Part shown: piece after piece, positions 8,966-18,553 of the stretch
Numbering within the stretch: position 1 is the stretch's first letter
Layout: each line of letters begins with the position of its first letter
Source: an alpha proteobacterium IMCC14465
Lineage (GTDB): Bacteria; Pseudomonadota; Alphaproteobacteria; RS24
Length of the DNA: 64,000 nt
Assembly (NCBI GenBank): GCA_000293845.2
Contig: ALYF01000003.1
Location: forward strand, 186,001-250,000
Direction: 5' to 3'
Translations under genes and position numbers: made by a program
Notes under the pieces: generated by a model
Database searches by the model: none
Seen by the model: only the letters and a program-made list of their open reading frames with translations
Told to the model about the DNA's origin: nothing

Positions 8966-11900
8966 CCTCGCTCATCCATTCCTGCACGCGCGCAAGATGG
9001 GCATAATCCCGGAAGTTCACACGGTCAGGATGAAGTTCAGGAATATAAGCCGTGTTTTCATCAGCATAATATTCAAGCAATTTCTTCACGCCTGATAATG
9101 CTGTTTCCGCCAGCTTATCCGGATTGTCTTCTATTCGAATTCTTCCGGCCGGATAACCGCCATGCACCTGAATATGCGACAGCTCCTTAATAGGCACTCT
9201 TTTCGCAATACCCTCAAAACCACCCGCAAGAGCAATGGCGGCTTCCAGCGGCATTTGTGGGGCGCGCATTTTTTCGATGTCGGTTTTGCTGGGCGGCTCG
9301 CCGGTTTTGTAATCCAGAATATTCACATGCCCCGTATCGGTCAGTTCTACCCTGTCGGCTTTAGCGGTCAGGGTGAAAGGCTTGTTGGCGATATCAAATG
9401 TCATCTTGCCGGTGATTTCGGTGAATATTTTCGTTATCCGCGGGCGGCGTGCTGTCTCAAAATCGGCAATCCAGTCAGCCACTGCAGAAAAACGCGGCCA
9501 CCAATAAAGCAATACGGCCTTGCCTTCGGCGGACTGATCTGCCAAAGCCAATGCCGTTTCGCGTAAGGCCGCAGCCGTATCATCCGGCAGATCATCAGGA
9601 TGGTTAAGCGTAAATTGCTCCAACACCTTATGAATAAAACTTCCCCGTATCGCCGCCGTCACATCAGCTTCAATCGGATCTAGCGGCTTGAGCTTCAAAA
9701 TATGTTTCGCATAAATCGCATAAGGGTCGGTTTGAAGGGTCGCAATTTGCGTGACGGATAAGCGGTTCGGTCTCTTATCCGCAGGGGGTTTGGGTTCAGG
9801 GCGTTTTTCAGCCTGTGGAGGTGGGGGTGTATCCAGCGCCGCCCATAGCTCAGACAAGCGCCGCGCTTCCGGCCAAGGATATTTTTTTTCATATAAGCCT
9901 GCATGTAAAGCCTTAAGGCGGCTCAACCAGCGCGACGGTAATTGCGGCGTGCCTGAGATTTTTTCAGCACGTGTCAGCAGAACTTCAGCTGCGCTGATTG
10001 CCTGTACGAAATCATGTGCGCTTTGCCCGATACGGCGCTCAGGCGCGACCATGTCCAGACTATCGCGCATCGGGCGGGACAACCAAGGCCCAGTTTCAGG
10101 CAATGCAGGCCATGTGCCTTCATTTAGACTGCCAAGTATAACCATATCCGCATCCACGAGACGGGCTTCCAGCAACCCCATAATGGATAATCTGGGATGC
10201 GCATTGACCCGCGGACGAATGGGTGTCTGGTATAACCAATAATCGAGCAGAACTGACCACTCACTTTGTGGCGCGGTGAAATCCTCCGCTTTGACAAATT
10301 CTGTCATCACCGACATGAAAGCATCAAGATGTGCGATATCCTCCCGCGCTGTCGCATCCCACAATACAGACATATTGTCCCCATCACGGCTAAGGCTGTC
10401 CATAACCTCGAGCAGCGCATGCCCGACTGAACGCAACGACGCCTGATAAGGCACATCCGTCAGTGGCTTAAAAGCCTGCCGGAGCGTATCGGTAAACGCT
10501 ATGACCGCGTCAATTTGAGGTAATTCTTTTTTGTGCGTTGTTTCACTTTTAGGTTCACTCTGTTTAGCACTCTGATTTGCACTCTGATTTGCACTCTGGT
10601 TTTTTGTGGCGATTTGGTGCAGGCGCAAACTAATTTGGTCTAGCCCTGTTTCGCCCTGACCTTTTGGCTTAAAACCGCGCAGAGCTAATCGTTCTAATCG
10701 GGAAATTAATTGCCGATAGGTCTGAGCGTTTTGTCCGACACGGCAGAAAGGATGTTTTAGAAGTGCCAGCAAATTAACCGGCGAAAAATCGGTTGCAACA
10801 GCCTGCAAAACCAACCCTGCAAAAACACCAATAGGGGTGCGTGACAGAGGTTGACCCGCTGTATCATTAATCTCGATGCCCCATTTTCTCAGCAGAATTG
10901 TAACGCGCCGCGCCAATTGACGGTCAGGCGTTATCAACATGGCTGTCTTATCCGGGGTTTCAAGCACCTCGCGCAAGGCCAGTGCGATGATGCCGGCTTC
11001 GCTTCGGGCATCTGGTGCTTCACAGATATACCAGTCGTCAAAAATATTTTGAGACGAGGTCTCATCCACAGGTAAATCAACCCAGCGCCCCGTCAGCGAT
11101 ATTGGCCAGAGCGCTTGATTCACAAAAGCGGCACGGGCACATTGCGCCTCAGTTGTAGATTTCTTTTCCAATCCGGGAAATAGCATGACGTCAGACCGTT
11201 TCAAATCCATGGAGTCACAAAGGTGAAACAGGCCAGATTGAGGATGCGCGTGTTCATGTTTCAACTGCGCCCAGCCTTCCGGCGGCAAATCCATATCCAA
11301 TCCCGATAAAATAACGGCGCCTTTTTCAAGCTTCGCAATGCACTGCAAAAGCCGAGACGTTGCCGGAATACTCCCTGTTGACCCCGCCGCCAAAACTGGC
11401 CCGGGGGGAGGCTTCGTTTCCCATAAGGCGGTCAGCCTATCCAGTAAAAGGCGACGTCTTTCACTCGGGTCAATCCGCCCAACTTCCTGCTTATGAAGCG
11501 GCCATGCATTGGTGAGAATTTTCAAGAATTCCAATGTCTGTTGCCAGTTATGGCTGAACTCATCCGGCACAAGAGACGCAAGTTGTGACGCATCAACCTC
11601 CTCAATTTGCAGACTGTCCAGCAAGGCAGTCAGCTCGGCCGTTAATGTCGAAGCCGAAGCCAACCCGCTGGCACGACCTGACGTCTCAAGCCATGCCTGT
11701 ACCAGCGTCATTAGGGCGATATCGCGCTCAATGCTCGAAAATGCGGGTGCCAGCATAGGGTCGCCTGCTGAGGAAAGACCAGAAAGTCCCGCTTCTGTTT
11801 CAGCAAAAACCATCTCTTCAGGGGTCACATCCCCCAATGGACGGATTTCCGGCATTAAAAGTGCGTCTGTTCCCGATTTTTGTAATAGAAGGTTTTGTAA

Positions 11901-12065
11901 ATTTCTGACCGCCCGTCGTGTCGGCAGTAAAATTGTATAGTCTTGCAGGCGGGTTTGGGCATCAAACAGCCCGTCCAGACTGGGGTCAGACAAAAGCGTT
12001 ATCGCCAATTGCTCCAGAAAACTATAGCCGGAGGGGATATTAAAAATATGTGGGCGCGGTGACAT
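8955..12065 (-). CDS. addB: Double-strand break repair protein AddB
   Basis: Partner of AddA: an inactivated helicase fold plus a second nuclease domain; in characterised enzymes this subunit reads Chi-like sites. It has 1036 residues. The PD-(D/E)XK nuclease near the C-terminus shows IRGSFIHKVLEQF followed by VNILDYKTGEP. The N-terminus has the LPTRRAVRNLQNLL segment typical of alphaproteobacterial AddB, without a clear Walker A lysine. A fourfold 12-bp repeat at 10556-10603 encodes a QSAN/QSAK run in a linker. The preceding murU stop is about 40 bp away and addA overlaps its end. Confidence 0.95.
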   Translation of the reverse strand: MSPRPHIFNIPSGYSFLEQLAITLLSDPSLDGLFDAQTRLQDYTILLPTRRAVRNLQNLLLQKSGTDALLMPEIRPLGDVTPEEMVFAETEAGLSGLSSAGDPMLAPAFSSIERDIALMTLVQAWLETSGRASGLASASTLTAELTALLDSLQIEEVDASQLASLVPDEFSHNWQQTLEFLKILTNAWPLHKQEVGRIDPSERRRLLLDRLTALWETKPPPGPVLAAGSTGSIPATSRLLQCIAKLEKGAVILSGLDMDLPPEGWAQLKHEHAHPQSGLFHLCDSMDLKRSDVMLFPGLEKKSTTEAQCARAAFVNQALWPISLTGRWVDLPVDETSSQNIFDDWYICEAPDARSEAGIIALALREVLETPDKTAMLITPDRQLARRVTILLRKWGIEINDTAGQPLSRTPIGVFAGLVLQAVATDFSPVNLLALLKHPFCRVGQNAQTYRQLISRLERLALRGFKPKGQGETGLDQISLRLHQIATKNQSANQSANQSAKQSEPKSETTHKKELPQIDAVIAFTDTLRQAFKPLTDVPYQASLRSVGHALLEVMDSLSRDGDNMSVLWDATAREDIAHLDAFMSVMTEFVKAEDFTAPQSEWSVLLDYWLYQTPIRPRVNAHPRLSIMGLLEARLVDADMVILGSLNEGTWPALPETGPWLSRPMRDSLDMVAPERRIGQSAHDFVQAISAAEVLLTRAEKISGTPQLPSRWLSRLKALHAGLYEKKYPWPEARRLSELWAALDTPPPPQAEKRPEPKPPADKRPNRLSVTQIATLQTDPYAIYAKHILKLKPLDPIEADVTAAIRGSFIHKVLEQFTLNHPDDLPDDTAAALRETALALADQSAEGKAVLLYWWPRFSAVADWIADFETARRPRITKIFTEITGKMTFDIANKPFTLTAKADRVELTDTGHVNILDYKTGEPPSKTDIEKMRAPQMPLEAAIALAGGFEGIAKRVPIKELSHIQVHGGYPAGRIRIEDNPDKLAETALSGVKKLLEYYADENTAYIPELHPDRVNFRDYAHLARVQEWMSEDDG
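10556..10603 (-). repeat. 12-bp repeat in addB
   Basis: Four units of CACTCTGATTTG type; the middle two are identical. Codes Asn-Gln-Ser-Ala repeats. Confidence 0.92.
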
Positions 12066-12104
12066 GCGTCCATTCTATCAAATTATTGTCGAGCGCGGAT
12101 ATGT

Positions 12105-12962
12105 TTAGAGATTTTTTTCCTGCAAAATGCGTTCAGCATCCCGCACACCTTCCGGCGTCCCGACATGCAACCATGTGCCATCCAAGGAACACCCGAAAAG
12201 CCGCGCGCCGACAAGCGCCTCATCCCATAAAATATTAAACGAAAATGGCTGTGACCTAACCGCATCGGGCGTTTTATCAAATAATGACGGCGATACAATC
12301 TGAACGCCCGCATAAACCCCTACATAAAAACCTGCATAAACACCCGCATTAATTTGAGTCGCAACAGGTGCACAAGGCACAGTGGAGGTTTCAGCAGAAT
12401 GCGCGCGCGCCTGTTCCCCCTTGAGCCTTTCAATTTTGCCGTCTGATATATCCATCTTTGACGTGAAGGTAAAATCTCCCGCGCCTTCATAACCTGAACA
12501 CTTATCCCGCGCGGCAAGCAATAGGCATGCATCCATCTGGTCAGGGTCAAAGCTACCCGCAAGCCTGTCCAGCGCGGTTAAAGTGTTATCTGGGGCATTA
12601 TCCAGCCAAAGCACATCTGCGTTACATACAAAAAAAGGGGCATCGCCAAGATGATGTAACGCCTGAAGCACCCCGCCCCCCGTCTCCATCAAACAAGCGC
12701 GTTCATCGGAAAAAACAATCTCAAAAGGATAATCCGCATCGAGCAGATGTGCCTCTATCATCTCCGGCTTATGGTGCAGGTTAATCACCACACGGGTCAC
12801 ACCGAAATCCGCCAAACGGGTCAGCATTCGGTCCAGCAGAGTAATGCCGCCAATTTCAGTCAATGGTTTCGGCGGATCATTATCAGATGCCTGCATACGC
12901 CGTCCCAATCCGGCGGCAAGCACGATCGCGTGCGTAGGTCTGGTCGCTCGTGAACTCATCAT
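12105..12962 (-). CDS. murU: N-acetylmuramate-1-phosphate uridylyltransferase (MurU-like)
   Basis: Sugar nucleotidyltransferase of 285 residues. In the Pseudomonas-type cell-wall recycling route MurU makes UDP-MurNAc from MurNAc-1-phosphate supplied by AmgK. The signature LAAGLGRRM at 15-23 is followed by PKPL, with ADVLW as the metal aspartate motif and FSFNILWDEAL near the end. It overlaps the upstream TsaE-AmgK gene by 4 bp, which supports the recycling assignment over a generic NDP-sugar role. A 12-bp repeat (12307-12354) encodes a glycine/tyrosine-rich AGVY-type stretch inside the domain. No biochemical specificity can be read directly. Confidence 0.85.
   Translation of the reverse strand: MMSSRATRPTHAIVLAAGLGRRMQASDNDPPKPLTEIGGITLLDRMLTRLADFGVTRVVINLHHKPEMIEAHLLDADYPFEIVFSDERACLMETGGGVLQALHHLGDAPFFVCNADVLWLDNAPDNTLTALDRLAGSFDPDQMDACLLLAARDKCSGYEGAGDFTFTSKMDISDGKIERLKGEQARAHSAETSTVPCAPVATQINAGVYAGFYVGVYAGVQIVSPSLFDKTPDAVRSQPFSFNILWDEALVGARLFGCSLDGTWLHVGTPEGVRDAERILQEKNL
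12307..12354 (-). repeat. 12-bp repeat in murU
   Basis: Units CCCGCATAAACC, CCTACATAAAAA, CCTGCATAAACA, and a decayed fourth; codes Gly-Val-Tyr-Ala repeats. Confidence 0.8.
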
Positions 12963-14524
12963 GCCAACACTTCAGGGACATAAGTCTCGAACCAATGACG
13001 CAAATCTGCCAACGCCTCATGCGCCAAGCCAGCCCTGATATAACCTGTCACCCTCGGAATATGTTGCAAATAGGATGTTTTGCCCTGCATTTTAGCCAGC
13101 CTTACAAAAATACCTAAAATTCTTAGACTCCGTTGTACCCCAAAAATATTATAGGCAATGTCAAAATCCGCGGCATCCAGACCTGTTTCAGAAACATAAA
13201 GCGTCTTGAAACGTGCTTCGTAATCTGCGGGTAAATCGCGCCGCGCATCTTGAAGCAGAGATACAACATCATAGGCTGGATGCCCCGCAATCGCATCTTG
13301 AATATCAATAAAGCCGACCCGTCGCACTGTTTGACGTGATGAAAGCCAATGCAAGTTTGGCGAATGCACATCTCTGAGCATCATTACCTGACGTGTCTGC
13401 ATCGCCTCCAGCTTTGTCACCATCACCGCCCAGATTGCCTCCCAAGCTTTCACTGCCTCATCCGGCAGGGTCTTTCCTTGTGAGGGCATATACCAGTCGA
13501 TAAATTGCTTCAGCTCAGTCATTATAATGTCAGAGTCATAACGCACCGGAGTCGTAAAGTGCCGACCTTGCGTTTTAGGGTCTTGGGTATCAGCATGATG
13601 ATAAAGCGCGGCGAGAGACATGATGGCTTCATGATAAAGAATAGGTAAATGCGGGTCACGCGCGTCGATTGAACGGGTGAAATTATGCGTGCCAAAATCT
13701 TCCAACACCAATAAACCTTGCGCGTCATCATGTGCATAAATTTCGGGAGCTGACAGGCCACACCGTGTGAGATAGGCGCATATATCTCTGAAATCTGTGA
13801 CGCTTTTGGAGAGAAAAACTTTCGCCTTATACGCATCATTCGCACTTGGCAGCGCCTGCCAGTCCATCATGATGAAACGCTCATTATTTAGCTCAAGCCT
13901 TTCATAACGGCGGCTAGAGGCATCACCAGCCAGCGTCTTGCGGATAGCTTGCCCATAGCCATTTTTCTCGAGAAAATCAGCAAGTACCTGCTCCCGGCTG
14001 ATAAAATCATCAAGCCCGTCCAGAAAATCGGCCTGTACAGCATCATGTTCTGAATTTTGTACAGCATCTTGTGTTGCATCTTGTGTTGCTGGCACTTGAA
14101 CAATGCATGTGCGCGTAGAACCAACATCCTGCAGGCTTATTCTGATAGCTTGCTCTGGCATATAAGCGCCAAGTTTTTCGGGCCATTCAACCAAGACAAT
14201 ACTGTCTGTTTCGTCCAAAAGCCCCAATTCAGGAATTTCGTCAGAAGCCTCCAGACGATAAAGATCGGTATGCAAAAGTTTGATTTCAGGCGACTCATAA
14301 TGCTGAATAAGCGTAAAAGTAGGGCTTGGGACATCAGTATCTTCCCCGAAAATCTGGCGAATAATACCTCGCGCCAGTTCTGTTTTGCCCGCCCCCAGAT
14401 CACCGGACAATAAAAGCCAGTCACCCTTTTTGAGCCGGGGTGCTATCCATCCTGCAAAACGCCTTACAGCCGACACATCGGGTAAGTCCAGCTTTGCGGA
14501 AATTGTCGCATTCCCATTTTCCAT
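12959..14524 (-). CDS. Fusion: TsaE ATPase + AmgK-type sugar kinase
   Basis: One 521-residue frame joins two proteins. Residues 1 to about 155 are TsaE, the ATPase that supports t6A37 tRNA modification: Walker A GDLGAGKT at 41-48, then SPTFTLIQHY and VLVEWPEKL. From about 185 on is an APH-fold phosphotransferase resembling AmgK, which phosphorylates MurNAc/GlcNAc at C1: catalytic loop MLRDVHSPNLHW and metal loop FIDIQDAIAGHPAYD. Between them lies a degenerate 4-residue repeat (ATQD-ATQD-AVQN) from a 12-bp DNA repeat at 14034-14093. murU overlaps its end by 4 bp. Similar fusions are annotated in some alphaproteobacteria; the frame here is unbroken, so this is not an assembly artefact. Confidence 0.92.
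   Translation of the reverse strand: MENGNATISAKLDLPDVSAVRRFAGWIAPRLKKGDWLLLSGDLGAGKTELARGIIRQIFGEDTDVPSPTFTLIQHYESPEIKLLHTDLYRLEASDEIPELGLLDETDSIVLVEWPEKLGAYMPEQAIRISLQDVGSTRTCIVQVPATQDATQDAVQNSEHDAVQADFLDGLDDFISREQVLADFLEKNGYGQAIRKTLAGDASSRRYERLELNNERFIMMDWQALPSANDAYKAKVFLSKSVTDFRDICAYLTRCGLSAPEIYAHDDAQGLLVLEDFGTHNFTRSIDARDPHLPILYHEAIMSLAALYHHADTQDPKTQGRHFTTPVRYDSDIIMTELKQFIDWYMPSQGKTLPDEAVKAWEAIWAVMVTKLEAMQTRQVMMLRDVHSPNLHWLSSRQTVRRVGFIDIQDAIAGHPAYDVVSLLQDARRDLPADYEARFKTLYVSETGLDAADFDIAYNIFGVQRSLRILGIFVRLAKMQGKTSYLQHIPRVTGYIRAGLAHEALADLRHWFETYVPEVLA
14034..14093 (-). repeat. 12-bp repeat in the tsaE-amgK linker
   Basis: Five units of TGTACAGCATCT/TGTGTTGCATCT type, one strongly decayed; codes Ala-Thr/Val-Gln-Asp repeats joining the two domains. 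Confidence 0.85.
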
Positions 14525-14614
14525 GAATGTGGTTGTATAGGGTGAAAATTATTGTCGCAAGGGTTGAAAGTTTCCCAAATGTTTTTATCCTGCAACTAAA
14601 TCGGGAAATACCTT

Positions 14615-15844
14615 ATGAATCACATTGTTATCATCGGAGCTGGTCAAGCAGCCGCCCAAGCCATTGTTAGTCTGCGTCAAGGCGGATATGAAGACGCCAT
14701 CACACTTATTGGTGATGAGCAGGAATTGCCCTATCAACGCCCGCCACTTTCCAAGAAATATCTGTCCGGCGAAATGGAAGCTGAAAGGCTGTATTTCAGA
14801 GGGCGCGAATATTATGACAATGAAAATGTGGCATTGAAACTTGGTTGCCGCGTAACCGCCATTTCCGCTGACAATAAAACCGTGACGCTGGACGACCAAA
14901 GCGAACTTAGTTTCTCAAAACTGATTATCAGCACGGGATCACGCCCACGCCAATTACCCCTCCCCGGTGCCGAACTGGCCAATATTTTTGACGTCCGTAC
15001 CATCGCCGATATTGACGCGATGATACCGGTTTTCACGGCTGGGAAAAAACTTATCATTATCGGTGGCGGTTATATCGGCCTTGAGACAGCGGCGGTTGCC
15101 TGCAAAATGGGGCTTGAAACCACTGTTATTGAAGCTGCTGACCGTGTCTTGGCACGCGTGACCGATCCGGTTATGTCGGCATTTTATCAACGTGTCCATG
15201 CCGAAGAAGGTGTCACCATTCTCACCGGCACGGGCGTTGCTGGTCTCCATGGCACTGATGGCGCCGTCTCGGGTGTTGAATTGTCAGATGGGCGCGTTCT
15301 GGAAGCGGATTGCGTGGTGGTCGGGATTGGTATTGTGCCGAATACCGAACTGGCAGAAGAAGCCGGGCTGGAGGTTGATAACGGTATTGTCGTAAATGAT
15401 ACGGCACGCACCTCCCACCCAGACATTTATGCCGCCGGAGATTGCACCCAACATCCGAATGATTTATTAGGTCGACGCTTGCGACTTGAGTCTGTGCAAA
15501 ACGCTATCGAGCAAGGCAAAGCCGCCGCAAGTGATATTCTCAGCGCGCCCGTCGCCTATCACCAAATACCCTGGTTCTGGTCTGATCAATATGACGTCAA
15601 ACTGCAGATTGTCGGCATGTCAGGTGAGCATGACAAAGTCGTCACACGCGGCGATTTGAACAGCCGCTCATTTGCCGTTTTCTACTTCAAGGGTGACCAA
15701 CTTATTGCCGTTGATGCGGTAAACCGCCCCGGCGAGTTTATGGTCGCCAAAAAACTCGTCCATCGCGCCGCCGAGGGTGAGATTTTTGCGCCTGAAAAAC
15801 TGGCAGATGAAAGCCTGTCCGCAAAGGACTTAATGGCTCTTTAA
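14615..15844 (+). CDS. NAD(P)H:ferredoxin/rubredoxin reductase-like FAD oxidoreductase
   Basis: Two-dinucleotide-fold flavoprotein of 409 residues, like the reductases that pass electrons from NAD(P)H to [2Fe-2S] ferredoxins of P450 or dioxygenase systems. The N-terminal FAD fold is IVIIGAGQAAAQA, QRPPLSKKYL binds FAD, IIIGGGYIGLETA is the NAD fold, and IYAAGDCTQH is the second FAD contact. A C-terminal reductase domain starts near WFWSDQYDVKLQ. No ferredoxin or oxygenase gene is nearby, so the partner is unknown. It ends 12 bp from the convergent ahcY stop. Confidence 0.9.
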   Translation: MNHIVIIGAGQAAAQAIVSLRQGGYEDAITLIGDEQELPYQRPPLSKKYLSGEMEAERLYFRGREYYDNENVALKLGCRVTAISADNKTVTLDDQSELSFSKLIISTGSRPRQLPLPGAELANIFDVRTIADIDAMIPVFTAGKKLIIIGGGYIGLETAAVACKMGLETTVIEAADRVLARVTDPVMSAFYQRVHAEEGVTILTGTGVAGLHGTDGAVSGVELSDGRVLEADCVVVGIGIVPNTELAEEAGLEVDNGIVVNDTARTSHPDIYAAGDCTQHPNDLLGRRLRLESVQNAIEQGKAAASDILSAPVAYHQIPWFWSDQYDVKLQIVGMSGEHDKVVTRGDLNSRSFAVFYFKGDQLIAVDAVNRPGEFMVAKKLVHRAAEGEIFAPEKLADESLSAKDLMAL

Positions 15845-15856
15845 TCTGCAGATTTT

Positions 15857-17149
<1,293 letters not shown>

Positions 17150-17205
17150 CTATCTCCATTAACTTATCGGCTTTTTATCAGCCTGAAACACCGAAGGCAA
17201 TAACA

Positions 17206-17225
17206 ATATAAAGATTTCTTTATAT
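17206..17225 (-). promoter_or_regulatory. 20-bp palindromic operator upstream of ahcY
   Basis: Perfect inverted repeat ATATAAAGA-N2-TCTTTATAT, centred about 70 bp before the ahcY start codon. On the minus strand a TATATT hexamer overlaps its downstream arm and could be the -10, with a poor GTCAAA -35 17 bp upstream, so a bound protein would block the promoter. The shape fits ArsR-family dimers of the kind that sense S-adenosylhomocysteine (SahR type) and control ahcY/met genes. That assignment is inference; no such regulator gene is in the window. Confidence 0.6.
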
Positions 17226-17279
17226 GCTTTGACCCCAACTATAGCGCGCGCATAGGCTTCTTAAAAAGTGATCAGCAAA

Positions 17280-17558
17280 TCATTCCTCAGTGTCATTTTC
17301 ACCAAAACCGTTTTGAACAAGCGCGACAAGTTCCGCCAGAGCATCATCTGCATCCTCGCCTTGTGCTGAGATTTTTATTGAAGAACCAAGACCGGCGGCC
17401 AGCATCATCAAACCCATTATGGATGTGCCGGGAACCGTTGTCGTGTCGCGGGTCACCTCAATGCGGGCATTAAAACCTCGGGCAAATGTCACAAATTTCG
17501 CTGATGCGCGAGCGTGCAGCCCACGTTTATTGGTTATCTCAACGACGACTTCAGGCAT
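17280..17558 (-). CDS. ptsH: Phosphocarrier protein HPr
   Basis: Phosphate carrier of the phosphotransferase system, 92 residues. The phosphorylatable histidine is His15 in RGLHARASA. The regulatory serine region GTSIMGLMMLAAG corresponds to the Ser46 site targeted by HPr kinase, consistent with hprK upstream. The 17280-17965 pair overlaps by one base. No sugar permease (EIIB/EIIC) is present, so this is probably a regulatory PTS as in other alphaproteobacteria. The C-terminus is acidic (GENDTEE). Confidence 0.95.
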   Translation of the reverse strand: MPEVVVEITNKRGLHARASAKFVTFARGFNARIEVTRDTTTVPGTSIMGLMMLAAGLGSSIKISAQGEDADDALAELVALVQNGFGENDTEE

Positions 17559-17965
17559 TAATCTTCCTGTCGGCTGAGAACTTTACTGGCAACGGAAATA
17601 TATTTGCGCGCCGAGTCTTGAGCCGCTTCCACAGCTTCTTCAAGCCCCATTTTTTCGCGCACACCAACAAGTTTGATGAGCATGGGCAGATTAACACCTG
17701 CAATCACCTCAACCCGTCCGTGGTCTAACAGGGAAATCGCCAGATTAGACGGTGTACCACCAAACATATCGGTCAATAAAATCACCCCATTGCCGCCGTC
17801 AACATTTTTGGTCGCGACAGCGATGTCGTCCCGCCTTTTTTCCATGTCGTCATCCGGGCCGATACAAATAGCCTCAAGCTGTTGCTGGTCACCCACAACA
17901 TGCTCCAAGGCGGATTTGAATTCACTGGCGAGACCGCCATGCGTCACTATCACAAGACCAATCAT
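17558..17965 (-). CDS. PTS EIIA component, mannose (EIIA-Man) family
   Basis: 135-residue phosphoacceptor that takes phosphate from HPr. The start at 17965 is chosen because a strong GGAGGAG lies 5 bp upstream; the frame extends further upstream to 18019 but the extra residues are not conserved. MIGLVIVTHGGLASEF places the active histidine at His9, and ILLTDMFGGTPSNLA is the family loop. It has no EIIB/C partner here, so the role is likely signalling, for example modulating ChvG or ATP-linked processes. The spacer to hprK upstream is filled with 12-bp repeats. Confidence 0.92.
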   Translation of the reverse strand: MIGLVIVTHGGLASEFKSALEHVVGDQQQLEAICIGPDDDMEKRRDDIAVATKNVDGGNGVILLTDMFGGTPSNLAISLLDHGRVEVIAGVNLPMLIKLVGVREKMGLEEAVEAAQDSARKYISVASKVLSRQED

Positions 17966-18022
17966 ATTATCTCCTCCAATCACCATGCCTGACCCGTTCG
18001 TCTCAAGCAAGACCAACATTAT

Positions 18023-18070
18023 GTCACACCGCGTATCACACCGTATATCACAATGCGTGTCACAATGAGC
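18023..18070. repeat. 12-bp tandem repeat, 4 units, hprK-EIIA spacer
   Basis: Four adjacent 12-bp units (GTCACACCGCGT, ATCACACCGTAT, ATCACAATGCGT, GTCACAATGAGC) and a decayed fifth next to the hprK stop. On the minus strand, reading on in the hprK frame past its stop gives an open run of repeating residues (about IVTR/IVIY/GVIR) until a TAA. There is no sign of separate translation. It is the non-coding member of the 12-bp repeat set seen in several genes. Confidence 0.8.
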
Positions 18071-18078
18071 GTCATAAC

Positions 18079-18534
18079 TTATGAGTTAAAAAGCTTTCCT
18101 CTCTGAAACAATTCAGTAACCAGCCACAATTTATCTGCCGTAGCTGTCTCATGGGCGGCAAGTTTCAGCAAAGGCAACTTTAGGCCCTCAATTTCTCTTT
18201 CACTTTTTTCGGGAATAGCCGGCACCTCAGTGGACGGCACAAGTTCAATAATCAAATGCAAAGGGACAGGCTCTATATGGTCAAAATCAACAATACCAAC
18301 GCCGTTTATCTGCATCATCCCTTGCAGTGCCGCAGGCGGGCGGGCAGACAAGAATTTAGGCATACGCTTTATAATGACCTGATCATCTGCCACCAATGTG
18401 GCACGACCCGCAACAATCATCGCCAAAGTCAGGCTAGTTTTCCCACAAGCGGCGTCCCCTAAAATCAGAACGCCGGTTTCATTCACCCACATACAATTTG
18501 CGTGATAAGAAGAACTATCTTGCTGGTTGGTCAT
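18079..18534 (-). CDS. hprK: HPr kinase/phosphorylase, short alphaproteobacterial form
   Basis: Kinase that phosphorylates HPr on serine. About 151 residues: only the C-terminal catalytic domain is present, as in other alphaproteobacteria, with the ~130-residue N-terminal domain of Firmicutes HprK missing. Walker A GDAACGKT is at 26-33 and ADDQVIIKR follows. The chosen ATG (18534) begins MTNQQDSS, 19 bp after the chvG stop; the frame could extend to 18606 and overlap chvG, but those residues are not domain-like and no good ribosome-binding site is visible. Downstream are EIIA and HPr, its substrate. Confidence 0.88.
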   Translation of the reverse strand: MTNQQDSSSYHANCMWVNETGVLILGDAACGKTSLTLAMIVAGRATLVADDQVIIKRMPKFLSARPPAALQGMMQINGVGIVDFDHIEPVPLHLIIELVPSTEVPAIPEKSEREIEGLKLPLLKLAAHETATADKLWLVTELFQRGKLFNS

Positions 18535-18553
18535 AAGCGTCTCATGCGGTTTA

